Part shown: in pieces, positions 1 through 6,229 of the stretch | Layout of the letters: every line of letters begins with the position of its first letter | Numbering within the stretch: position 1 is the stretch's first letter | DNA from: an uncultured Hungatella sp. | GTDB taxonomy: Bacteria > Bacillota > Clostridia > Lachnospirales > Lachnospiraceae | DNA length: 7,965 nucleotides | NCBI GenBank assembly: GCA_910585645.1 | Contig: CAJUFP010000168.1 | Span: 1-7,965, forward strand | Direction: 5' to 3' | Position numbers and translations under genes: made by a program | Notes under the pieces: model-generated | What the model saw: only the letters and a program-made list of their open reading frames with translations | Database searches by the model: none | What the model was told of the DNA's origin: nothing

Positions 1-8
1 TGAACCCG

Positions 9-68
9 GACGGGACATCTCTCCTTCTCTGACTGGCCTCACGACAACCTTCGCCTTTGCTCACTCAA
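9..68 (+). repeat. Dispersed 60-bp repeat, copy 1
   Basis: This 60-base stretch recurs at 6103-6162 in the same orientation with a single difference (T at 51, C at 6145). Its outer end, TTTGCTCACTCAA, also matches in inverted orientation at 4101-4113. Sequence just inside the repeat is weakly shared too (GAACC near position 3, and near 6091), so the unit probably extends left of the window. It is non-coding here and ends about 48 bases before the galM -35 box. It may be the right end of an insertion element or MITE whose body lies upstream. The repeat itself is certain; its identity is not. Confidence 0.9.
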
Positions 69-116
69 TTATATATCAATTTTCAGCATGTCTTGGGAAA
101 GCGCAAGAAAATCATC

Positions 117-145
117 TTGTCTACACCCTCCAACTGTAGTAAAAT
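117..145 (+). promoter_or_regulatory. Sigma-A-type promoter for galM
   Basis: TTGTCT (117-122) and TAAAAT (140-145) are separated by 17 bases, giving 4/6 and 5/6 matches to the housekeeping consensus. Transcription would begin near 152, leaving a leader of about 40 bases before the galM ATG at 192. It lies just downstream of repeat copy 1, so the promoter is outside the repeat. It could serve galM, topB and the acyltransferase gene together. Confidence 0.55.
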
Positions 146-191
146 AGTAAAAATGGCTGTGCCAGAGAAAATCATACAGGAGGCAGGAACA

Positions 192-1253
192 ATGGGATAC
201 ACAAAGACGGATTTTGGGACCATGAAGGACGGCAGGGCGGTATACCGCTACACATTGACCAACTCAAACGGGGTGTCAGCCTCTTTCACGGATTTCGGGG
301 CTATCTGGCTTACCATGGTAGTGCCGGACAAGAACGGGAACATGGCTGACGTGGTGTTGGGCTACGACACGGTGGAGACCATCCAGGGGGGGACCGGACA
401 CCTTGGGGAGATGGTGGGGCGCTATGCCAACCGCATCGGCGGCGCGAGCTTTACCCTTAACGGCAAGACCTATGAGCTGGACAAGAACTCCTCAGGCAGG
501 AACAACCTTCACAGCGGCTTAAACTTTTACAGGGACCGGCTGTGGGAGGCCCAGGTGGAGGAGACAGGGCTTGGAACCTGCGTTCGTTTCAGTCTGGAAA
601 GCCCGGACGGGGACCAGGGATATCCGGGCAACGCCCATGTGACGGTCAGCTACACCCTGACGGAGGACAACAGCTTAAAGCTGGATTACCTTATGGTGTG
701 CGACGCGGACACCATCGCCAACTTTACCAACCACGCTTACTTTAACCTGGCAGGCCACGATTCCGGCTGCGCCATGGACCAGAAGGTGTGGATGGACGCG
801 GACTATTTCACCATCACCGACGCAGAGTCCATCCCCACAGGGGAGCTGGTTTCCGTGAAAGGGACTCCCATGGACTTTACACAGATGAAACCTCTCGGCC
901 GGGACATTGAGGCGGACTATGAGCCTCTTAAGTTCGGCAACGGATATGACCATAACTGGTGCCTAAACCATGCCCCCGGGGAGCTGGCCCTGTGCATAAA
1001 GGCGGTGGACGAGAAAAGCGGCCGGGTCATGGAAGTGTACACGGACCTTCCCGGAGTTCAGCTGTACACAGGCAACAGCCTGCGGCCTGTGTGCGTAGCA
1101 AAGGACGGGGTGTACTACGAGAAGCGCCACGGATACTGTTTCGAGACACAGAACTATCCGGACGCGGTCAATAAGGAGAACTTCCCGTCACCGGTGGTAA
1201 AGGCCGGGGAGGAGTATAAGACCACCACCATCTACAAGTTTCTCACCCAGTAG
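192..1253 (+). CDS. galM: Aldose 1-epimerase (galactose mutarotase)
   Basis: A 353-residue cytosolic enzyme that interconverts alpha and beta anomers of aldoses, feeding beta-D-galactose or glucose into the Leloir pathway or glycolysis. Family hallmarks are in order: ANRIGGASF near 79-87, NNLHSG at 104-109 (substrate-binding His107), NFTNHAYFNLAG at 177-188 (catalytic acid His181), GYDHNW at 251-256 (Asp253), and FETQNYPDA at 317-325 with Glu318 as the likely catalytic base. Length is normal for the family. The frame is open upstream to 57, but the start is placed at 192 because AGGAGG at 178-183 lies 8 bases before it and the family N-terminus begins there. topB follows after 39 bases with no visible terminator. 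No other galactose gene is in the window, so its physiological sugar is not fixed. Confidence 0.94.
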   Translation: MGYTKTDFGTMKDGRAVYRYTLTNSNGVSASFTDFGAIWLTMVVPDKNGNMADVVLGYDTVETIQGGTGHLGEMVGRYANRIGGASFTLNGKTYELDKNSSGRNNLHSGLNFYRDRLWEAQVEETGLGTCVRFSLESPDGDQGYPGNAHVTVSYTLTEDNSLKLDYLMVCDADTIANFTNHAYFNLAGHDSGCAMDQKVWMDADYFTITDAESIPTGELVSVKGTPMDFTQMKPLGRDIEADYEPLKFGNGYDHNWCLNHAPGELALCIKAVDEKSGRVMEVYTDLPGVQLYTGNSLRPVCVAKDGVYYEKRHGYCFETQNYPDAVNKENFPSPVVKAGEEYKTTTIYKFLTQ

Positions 1254-1292
1254 AAAGCAGGGATCAGCAAGAATTAAAAAGCGGGGTAAGAC

Positions 1293-3332
1293 ATGACGAA
1301 ATCTTTATATATAGCAGAAAAACCCAGCGTTGCCCAGGAGTTTGCCAACGCGCTGAAAAAAAGGTGGCGGCGGGGCGACGGGTTTATGGAGGCTGAGGAC
1401 GCGATTGTTACCTGGTGCGTAGGCCATCTGGTGACCATGAGTTATCCCGAGGCCTATGATCCCGGATTAAAGCGCTGGAGACTGGAGACTTTGCCGTTTT
1501 TACCCAGGGAATTTAAGTATCAGGTTATAGAAAGCGTCAGCAAGCAGTTTGAGATCGTCAAGGGACTGTTAAATCGTCAGGACGTGGACACGATCTACAT
1601 CTGCACCGACTCCGGGCGGGAGGGGGAATACATCTACCGCCTGGTAGACCAGATGGCAGGAGTCCATGGAAAGGCGCGAAAGCGGGTCTGGATCGACTCC
1701 CAGACCGAGGAGGAGATCCTGCGGGGGATTCAAAACGCCAAGGACTGGAGCGCCTACGACAATCTGTCCGCCTCCGCCTATCTGCGGGCCAAGGAGGACT
1801 ACCTGATGGGCATCAATTTCTCCAGGCTTTTGACGCTAAAATATGGCAACTCCATTTCCAACTACCTAAAGACAGACCGGACGGTGCTGTCCGTAGGCCG
1901 GGTCATGACTTGCGTGCTGGGGATGACCGTGCGCAGAGAGCGGGAGATCCGCAGCTTTGTAAAAACGCCCTTTTACCGGGTTCTGGGGACCTTCGGCCCG
2001 CCCGGTCAGGATCTGACCTTTGAGGGAGAGTGGCGCAGTGTGGAGGGATCCCGGTATTTTGGCACGCCCTTTTTGTACAAAGAAAACGGGTTTAAGGAGA
2101 AAAAACACGCCAAGGAGCTAATCGACGTTCTCTCCAAGGAGCCTCCCCTGACCGCGGTTGTGGCTAAGATCGAGAAGAAGAAGGAGACAAAGAATCCGCC
2201 TCTTCTCTACAACCTGGCAGAGCTGCAGAACGACTGTTCCAAGATGTTTAAGATCAGCCCGGACGAGACCCTAAAGATCGTCCAGGAACTTTATGAGAAG
2301 AAGCTGGTGACCTACCCGAGAACCGACGCCAGGGTGCTTTCCACCGCAGTGGCAAAAGAGATCCACAAAAATATCGGCGGTCTTCGGCAGTTTAACCCTC
2401 TGTCCCTGTTCGCCACAGAGGTTCTGGAGGCGGGAAGCTTTAAGACCATCGCAAAGACCAGGTATGTCAATGACAAACAGATCACGGACCATTACGCCAT
2501 CATCCCCACAGGCCAGGGGCTTTCGGCCCTGAACCGGATCCCGCCTTTGTCATTAAAGGTGTATGAGGTCATCGCCAGACGGTTTTTGAGCATTTTTTAT
2601 CCGCCTGCCATTTACCAGAAGTACAGCCTGGACCTTGGGCGGATGCAGGAACATTTTTTTGCCAGCTTCCGGATTCTGATGGAAAAAGGGTATCTGAAAG
2701 TGGCGGACGTGTCCCAGGGGAAAAAAGCCGACTCTTCGGACGACGGCAAAAAAGGCGGGACAAAGGAGGGGGACGCCGGGGAAACCCTCCAGAAAAACGT
2801 AGACAATCCGGAGTTTATCAACATGCTTGCCGGCCTGAAAAAGGGCATGGTTTTGGATATCCACGGCTTTGCCATCAAGGAGGGGGAGACCTCGCCGCCT
2901 AAGCGCTACACGTCCGGATCCATGATCCTGGCCATGGAAAACGCAGGCCAGCTGATCGAGGACGAGGAGCTGAGGGCTCAGATCAAGGGAAGCGGCATCG
3001 GAACCAGCGCCACCAGGGCGGAGATCCTGAAAAAGCTGGTAAACATCAAGTATCTGGCCTTAAACGGCAAGACCCAGGTTATTACGCCCACGCTGTTGGG
3101 GGAGATGATCTTTGACGTGGTTAACGCCTCCATCCGCCAGCTGTTAAACCCGGATCTGACGGCCAGCTGGGAGAAGGGGCTGACTTATGTGGCGGAGGGA
3201 ACCATTACCAGCGACGAGTACATGGAAAAATTAGAGCGGTTTGTGGCAGGCCGCACCCAGACCGTGCTGCGTCTGAACAATCAGTACCAGCTGCGGGAAT
3301 ATTTTGACGCCGCGGCTCAATATTATAAATAA
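1293..3332 (+). CDS. topB: DNA topoisomerase III (type IA)
   Basis: A 679-residue type IA topoisomerase that cuts one DNA strand through a 5'-phosphotyrosine, passes another strand and reseals, acting mainly in decatenation and processing of recombination intermediates. The TOPRIM domain spans about 1-150, with Glu9 in AEKPS and TDSGREGEY at 105-113. The catalytic core follows, with the nucleophile Tyr341 in VTYPRTDARVLS (339-350) and a conserved GSGIGTSATRAEIL segment at 567-579. There are no C-terminal zinc fingers, as expected for Top III rather than Top I. The TOPRIM motif reads D-S-G-R-E rather than D-x-D-R-E, so the second Asp is Gly. A Lys/Gly/Asp-rich linker lies near 475-500. The start follows a modest GGGG ribosome site at 1283-1286. 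Neighbours are ordinary chromosomal genes, so this is probably the housekeeping copy rather than a conjugative-element one. Confidence 0.95.
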   Translation: MTKSLYIAEKPSVAQEFANALKKRWRRGDGFMEAEDAIVTWCVGHLVTMSYPEAYDPGLKRWRLETLPFLPREFKYQVIESVSKQFEIVKGLLNRQDVDTIYICTDSGREGEYIYRLVDQMAGVHGKARKRVWIDSQTEEEILRGIQNAKDWSAYDNLSASAYLRAKEDYLMGINFSRLLTLKYGNSISNYLKTDRTVLSVGRVMTCVLGMTVRREREIRSFVKTPFYRVLGTFGPPGQDLTFEGEWRSVEGSRYFGTPFLYKENGFKEKKHAKELIDVLSKEPPLTAVVAKIEKKKETKNPPLLYNLAELQNDCSKMFKISPDETLKIVQELYEKKLVTYPRTDARVLSTAVAKEIHKNIGGLRQFNPLSLFATEVLEAGSFKTIAKTRYVNDKQITDHYAIIPTGQGLSALNRIPPLSLKVYEVIARRFLSIFYPPAIYQKYSLDLGRMQEHFFASFRILMEKGYLKVADVSQGKKADSSDDGKKGGTKEGDAGETLQKNVDNPEFINMLAGLKKGMVLDIHGFAIKEGETSPPKRYTSGSMILAMENAGQLIEDEELRAQIKGSGIGTSATRAEILKKLVNIKYLALNGKTQVITPTLLGEMIFDVVNASIRQLLNPDLTASWEKGLTYVAEGTITSDEYMEKLERFVAGRTQTVLRLNNQYQLREYFDAAAQYYK

Positions 3333-3364
3333 GAAGGAAATCAGCAATCGGGAGGAATCGCGAG

Positions 3365-4042
3365 ATGAAAAAAGAACAGATGACCATCAAAGAACTGTAC
3401 GATACCACAAAAACCATGGCGGGACCCTATCTGGCATCATACACGTACCCATGGGAAGTATTTCCCCACATCGGGGAGATCGTGAGGAAGCTTGGCAAGG
3501 ACCTTCCAAAAGAGGAGTATGACTGTATGGGGGAAGACATCTGGGTCCACAAGACCGTAACCGTGCCGCCTACAGCCACCATCAAGGGGCCTGCCATTTT
3601 TGGCAGAAATACGGAGATCCGCCCAGGGGCATTTGTCCGGGGCAATGTGCTGGTGGGGGAGGGCTGCGTGGTGGGAAACTCCACAGAGCTGAAAAACGTG
3701 ATCCTCTTTGACTCGGTCCAGGTGCCCCACTACAACTATGTAGGAGATTCTATCTTAGGCTACAAGTCCCACATGGGAGCCAGCTCCCTGACCTCCAATG
3801 TAAAATCCGACAAGACCCTGGTAAAAGTCCACGGCCAGGACGGAGACATTGAGACCGGCCTGAAAAAGTTCGGCGCCGCCATCGGCGATTTCGTGGAGGT
3901 GGGCTGCGGTTCCGTCTTAAATCCCGGAACCATCGTAGGCCCCCACACTAATATCTACCCTCTGTCAAGCGTCAGAGGGTGCGTTGACAAACATTCCATC
4001 TACAAGAGGGATGGAGTTGTGGTGGAGAAAGAGGAGCGATAG
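3365..4042 (+). CDS. Left-handed beta-helix acyltransferase-like protein (GlmU C-terminal type)
   Basis: A 225-residue protein dominated by hexapeptide repeats ([LIV]-G-x4 turns) from about 65 to 205, the signature of a left-handed parallel beta-helix. An N-terminal helical cap covers about 1-60. The stretch PHYNYVGDSILGYKSHMGAS (121-140) resembles the acetyltransferase half of GlmU, where a His followed by Y-x-G-D and an N/H-x-G-A turn line the active site; His122 is the candidate catalytic residue. Such proteins are often labelled UDP-N-acetylglucosamine pyrophosphorylase-related, but there is no uridylyltransferase (Rossmann) domain, so pyrophosphorylase activity is unlikely. Substrate and acyl donor are unknown. 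GGAGGA at 3351-3356 lies 8 bases before the ATG and fixes the start. It follows topB by 32 bases. No terminator is visible downstream before the AT-rich block begins. Confidence 0.8.
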   Translation: MKKEQMTIKELYDTTKTMAGPYLASYTYPWEVFPHIGEIVRKLGKDLPKEEYDCMGEDIWVHKTVTVPPTATIKGPAIFGRNTEIRPGAFVRGNVLVGEGCVVGNSTELKNVILFDSVQVPHYNYVGDSILGYKSHMGASSLTSNVKSDKTLVKVHGQDGDIETGLKKFGAAIGDFVEVGCGSVLNPGTIVGPHTNIYPLSSVRGCVDKHSIYKRDGVVVEKEER

Positions 4043-4098
4043 ATCGTGAAACAGTCATAGAGACAGATTTCAGAGCAGAAATATGGCGGGATTCACCA

Positions 4099-4125
4099 AA
4101 TTGAGTGAGCAAATGCGCAGGTGTC
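4099..4125 (-). repeat. Inverted, diverged partial copy of the dispersed repeat (left cassette end)
   Basis: The + strand reads AATTGAGTGAGCAAA followed by TGCGCAGGTGTC. This is the reverse complement of the outer end of the repeats at 9-68 and 6103-6162: 15 bases match copy 1 exactly, and the next dozen match with two substitutions and one missing T. Against copy 2 the match starts at TTGAG (4101). Beyond 4125 the similarity fades. It marks the point where the GC-rich host sequence changes to the AT-rich block, and it forms a terminal-inverted-repeat pair with 6136-6162. Confidence 0.75.
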
Positions 4126-4204
4126 ATAAAGTAACAAACCAATAAATGCAGAAATGGTATATATCACAAAGAAAGAACGGGAGATGTGTTACAAAGTGTT
4201 GGCA

Positions 4205-4210
4205 TATAAT
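4205..4210 (+). promoter_or_regulatory. Candidate -10 box for the MATE/nim-like operon
   Basis: A perfect TATAAT sits about 120 bases before the MATE start. No good -35 box lies 16-18 bases upstream; TTACAA at 4189-4194 is only 10 bases away. Initiation near 4217 would give a leader of about 115 bases containing the short reading frame and the hairpin. It is plausible from position but weak because the -35 is missing. Confidence 0.35.
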
Positions 4211-4256
4211 ACCGTACTGGAAACAACGTTGCTTTTTGCCACCGGGTAAAGAGATT

Positions 4257-4280
4257 ATGCGTCAGACTTTCTATCGTTAG
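4257..4280 (+). CDS. Putative 7-codon leader peptide of the MATE attenuator (MRQTFYR)
   Basis: ATG at 4257 opens a seven-codon frame (MRQTFYR) ending in TAG at 4278-4280, 51 bases before the MATE start. A modest ribosome site, TAAAGAG (4247-4253), precedes it with a short spacing of 3 bases. Its codons cover almost exactly the 5' arm of the terminator hairpin (4259-4275), and its stop lies in the hairpin loop. A ribosome on it would therefore block hairpin formation, as in antibiotic-inducible leaders of resistance genes. The same frame is open back to an ATG at 4146 (44 codons, no ribosome site), but that longer version would contain the candidate -10 box, so the short form is preferred. Translation is inferred from position only. 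Confidence 0.45.
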   Translation: MRQTFYR

Positions 4281-4318
4281 GTCAGAGAAGATAGAAGGTT
4301 CTGACGCTTTTGTATTTT
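4259..4318 (+). terminator. Intrinsic terminator / transcription attenuator in the MATE leader
   Basis: Positions 4259-4275 pair with 4290-4307 in a 17-bp stem with one bulged T (4299), one G-U pair and a 14-base loop. TTTTGTATTTT (4308-4318) follows. The MATE ribosome site AAGGAG (4319-4324) begins at the very next base, so termination here would silence the pump gene. The hexamer GTCAGA occurs both in the 5' arm (4261-4266) and in the loop (4281-4286). Both copies can pair with TCTGAC (4300-4305), giving a weaker alternative hairpin when the 5' arm is occupied. The fold is seen directly; the attenuator role is inferred from position and the overlapping leader frame. Confidence 0.75.
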
Positions 4319-4330
4319 AAGGAGATGTCT

Positions 4331-5650
4331 ATGGAAACCAAAAAGCTACTGAAAGAATTTTCTCAATATGTAATATTAAATATATGCGGCATGATTGGCT
4401 TATCATGTTATATACTTGCTGATACCTTTTTCGTTTCAAACGGTTTAGGTGCAAATGGTCTGACCGCACTTAATTTAGCTATTCCGATATATAGCTTTGT
4501 TCATGGAAGCGGTCTGATGTTTGGAATGGGAGGTGCAATAAAATATTCTATTTGCAGAGGGCAAAAAGAATATAAAAATGCAGATAAATCTTTTTCAAAT
4601 ACAATATATATTATGTCTGCATTGGCTGTTGTTTTTATGCTGACAGGTATTCTCTTTTCCGGACAACTGACAAGATTATTAGGCGCTGATAAAAATGTCT
4701 ATTATATGACAAAAACATATTTACAGGTTATTTTACTTTTCGCTCCGGCGTTTATGGCAAATGATACACTAATCTGCTTTGTAAGAAATGACGGAAATCC
4801 TAAATTGTCTATGATTGGTATGTTGACGGGAAGTTTCTCAAATATTATTTTAGATTATTTATTTATTTTTCCTCTTAATATGGGGATATTCGGTGCAGTA
4901 TTGGCAACAGGATTAGCACCTGTTATTAGTCTCATTGTCTTATCTAGGCATTGGCTTACAAAACAGAATCAGTTTCATTTTGTGCAGATAAAGCCCTCCT
5001 TTCGATTGATAGGAAATATCATTTTATTAGGTGTTCCGTCCTTTATCACTGAAATGGCTTCGGGAATTGTAATGATCGTTTTTAATACGATTATCCTGCA
5101 CTTGCAGGGGAATATCGGTGTAGCGGCTTATGGTGTAGTTGCAAATTTATCGCTTGTGGTTATTTCAATTTATACCGGGATAGCGCAGGGAACACAGCCA
5201 ATATTAAGCAGGGCATACGGATATGGAAATTATGAAAGTCAGAAGCAGATTTTGAAATATGCCTTAAAAACCATGTTGGTTATATCATTTGGTATTTACC
5301 TGTTTTTTTTATTTGCAGCCAGTCCAATAGTAAACATATTTAACAGTGAGCAAAATATGCAGCTGCGGGAAATCGCAACAGCAGGGTTAAAATTATATTT
5401 TACTGCAATTCCATTTGTTGGGTTTAACATCATGATATCTGCATATTTTACATCAACAGAAAAAGCCCTGCCTGCACAAATCATTTCATTGTCAAGAGGA
5501 TTTTTAATAATAATCCCTATGGCATTTTTTCTGTCTTTTATATTAAAAATGACAGGCGTATGGCTTTCTTTTCCAGTTACAGAGTGTTTTGTCGCTTTAG
5601 CGGGCATTGCATTATATATTAAATCAGAAAGAGGTAAGAAAAATGTTTAG
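4331..5650 (+). CDS. MATE-family multidrug efflux transporter
   Basis: A 439-residue inner-membrane protein with about 12 hydrophobic segments arranged as two homologous MatE halves. It exports cationic or amphipathic compounds in exchange for Na+ or H+. The first-half signature is ADTFFVSNGLGANGLTALN (30-48). The second half repeats the pattern with VPSFITEMASG (235-245) and GNIGVAAYGVVANLS (260-274), followed by IAQGTQPILSRAYG (284-297). The overall look is closest to the MepA/DinF-like branch of Gram-positive bacteria; the substrate cannot be read from sequence. The start is the ATG at 4331, 6 bases after AAGGAG. An in-frame TTG at 4310 lies inside the terminator tail, and the ATG at 4325 abuts the ribosome site, so both are rejected. 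AT-rich codon use differs sharply from the flanking genes. It is probably controlled by the leader attenuator and is translationally coupled to the nim-like gene through an 8-base overlap. Confidence 0.93.
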   Translation: METKKLLKEFSQYVILNICGMIGLSCYILADTFFVSNGLGANGLTALNLAIPIYSFVHGSGLMFGMGGAIKYSICRGQKEYKNADKSFSNTIYIMSALAVVFMLTGILFSGQLTRLLGADKNVYYMTKTYLQVILLFAPAFMANDTLICFVRNDGNPKLSMIGMLTGSFSNIILDYLFIFPLNMGIFGAVLATGLAPVISLIVLSRHWLTKQNQFHFVQIKPSFRLIGNIILLGVPSFITEMASGIVMIVFNTIILHLQGNIGVAAYGVVANLSLVVISIYTGIAQGTQPILSRAYGYGNYESQKQILKYALKTMLVISFGIYLFFLFAASPIVNIFNSEQNMQLREIATAGLKLYFTAIPFVGFNIMISAYFTSTEKALPAQIISLSRGFLIIIPMAFFLSFILKMTGVWLSFPVTECFVALAGIALYIKSERGKKNV

Positions 5651-6209
5651 AGAAATGCGTAGAAAAAAACAAATATTATCTGAAAAGGAATGTATTGAAA
5701 TCTTAGAAAAAGGAACAGCCGGTGTATTAGCTTTGTTAGGAGATAACGATTATCCGTATGCAGTTCCGATCAGTTATGTATACTACAATTCTAAGTTATT
5801 TTTTCACGGCGCAAAAAGCGGGCATAAAATAGACGCAATCAAAAAATGCAGTAGAGCGTCTTTTTGCGTAATCGACCAAGATCATATCGTGCCGGAGGAA
5901 TACACAACTTATTTCAGAAGCGTAATTGCTTTTGGCAAAATTCATATTATGGAAGATGAAACAGAAATGAAAAACGCAATAGAACGTTTAGCGGTAAAAT
6001 ACTATCCAACTGATACAGAAACAAATCGAAATACTGCGATTAACAGGGAATGGAAGCTCTCACATAAGCAAAAGGGCGGGAATTGTCGTGGAACCAGGGA
6101 GGGACGGGACATCTCTCCTTCTCTGACTGGCCTCACGACAACCTCCGCCTTTGCTCACTCAACAATACCGTCTGCCATCTTTCCCAAGAAATCGTTCTTA
6201 AAACCTTAA
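5643..6209 (+). CDS. Nim-like pyridoxamine 5'-phosphate oxidase-fold protein, 3' end replaced
   Basis: The first 138 residues or so match the FMN-binding split-barrel (PNPOx-like) family that includes 5-nitroimidazole reductases (Nim). They show an N-terminal MRRKKQILSEKECIEIL, then GTAGVLALLGDNDYPYAVPISYVYY (24-48), LFFHGAKSGHKIDAI (52-66), SFCVIDQD (73-80) and the YTTYFRSVIAFGKI strand (87-100). Members bind FMN/FAD and may reduce or sequester nitro-compounds or other small molecules; the activity here is unknown. After NREWK (about base 6056) the usual C-terminal helix of roughly 20 residues is missing. It is replaced by some 50 residues read through the dispersed repeat to a chance stop at 6209, so function is doubtful. 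The start at 5643 is supported by AAGAGG-type bases at 5629-5635 and overlaps the MATE stop by 8 bases. The frame is open back to 5607, but that start would lie inside MATE without a ribosome site. Confidence 0.8.
   Translation: MFREMRRKKQILSEKECIEILEKGTAGVLALLGDNDYPYAVPISYVYYNSKLFFHGAKSGHKIDAIKKCSRASFCVIDQDHIVPEEYTTYFRSVIAFGKIHIMEDETEMKNAIERLAVKYYPTDTETNRNTAINREWKLSHKQKGGNCRGTREGRDISPSLTGLTTTSAFAHSTIPSAIFPKKSFLKP
6103..6162 (+). repeat. Dispersed 60-bp repeat, copy 2 (right cassette end)
   Basis: It is identical to 9-68 except for C at 6145. It overlaps the 3' part of the nim-like reading frame and ends at the junction with the short spacer before upp. Its outer bases, TTTGCTCACTCAA, form the inverted partner of 4101-4113. 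Interior bases from about 6057 to 6102 (GC-rich, unlike the nim-like gene) probably belong to the same repeat unit. The very high identity to copy 1 suggests recent spread or gene conversion. Confidence 0.9.
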
Positions 6210-6229
6210 AAAACTACACTGGTTCCTTG

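Larger units (their letters stand above)
4101..6162. mobile_element. Putative transposase-less cassette carrying MATE pump and nim-like gene
   Basis: The 2.06-kb block starts with TTGAGTGAGCAAA and ends with its reverse complement, TTTGCTCACTCAA. Roughly the outer 27 bases of the two ends match imperfectly. Its content is clearly more AT-rich than the flanking genes and consists of a regulated efflux gene plus a nim-like gene cut off at the right end. No transposase, integrase or relaxase is present, so movement would need help in trans, or the block is a remnant. No convincing target-site duplication is seen: flanking bases are CACCAAA on the left and CAATACC on the right. An alternative is insertion by homologous recombination between dispersed repeats. 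Foreign origin is well supported; the transposon model is inference. Confidence 0.5.

Noticed and set aside
57..191. Upstream extension of galM to an ATG at 57
   Set aside because: It begins inside the dispersed repeat, lacks a ribosome site, and spans the promoter at 117-145; AGGAGG supports 192.
4146..4280. 44-codon frame ending in the MRQTFYR leader
   Set aside because: It has no ribosome site at its ATG and would contain the candidate -10 box; only the last seven codons have the geometry of a leader peptide.
6060..6162. Repeat read on the - strand gives VVVRPVREGE, recalling the N-terminus of DruA/DUF4338-like transposase-related proteins
   Set aside because: Only about ten residues, interrupted by a nearby stop and not continuing into the expected H-H-Y-L-G motif; too short to claim a transposase remnant.
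91..6189. Eleven-base inverted match TCTTGGGAAAG at 91-101 versus 6179-6189
   Set aside because: Matches of this length between all positions of an 8-kb window are expected by chance, and no flanking similarity extends it.
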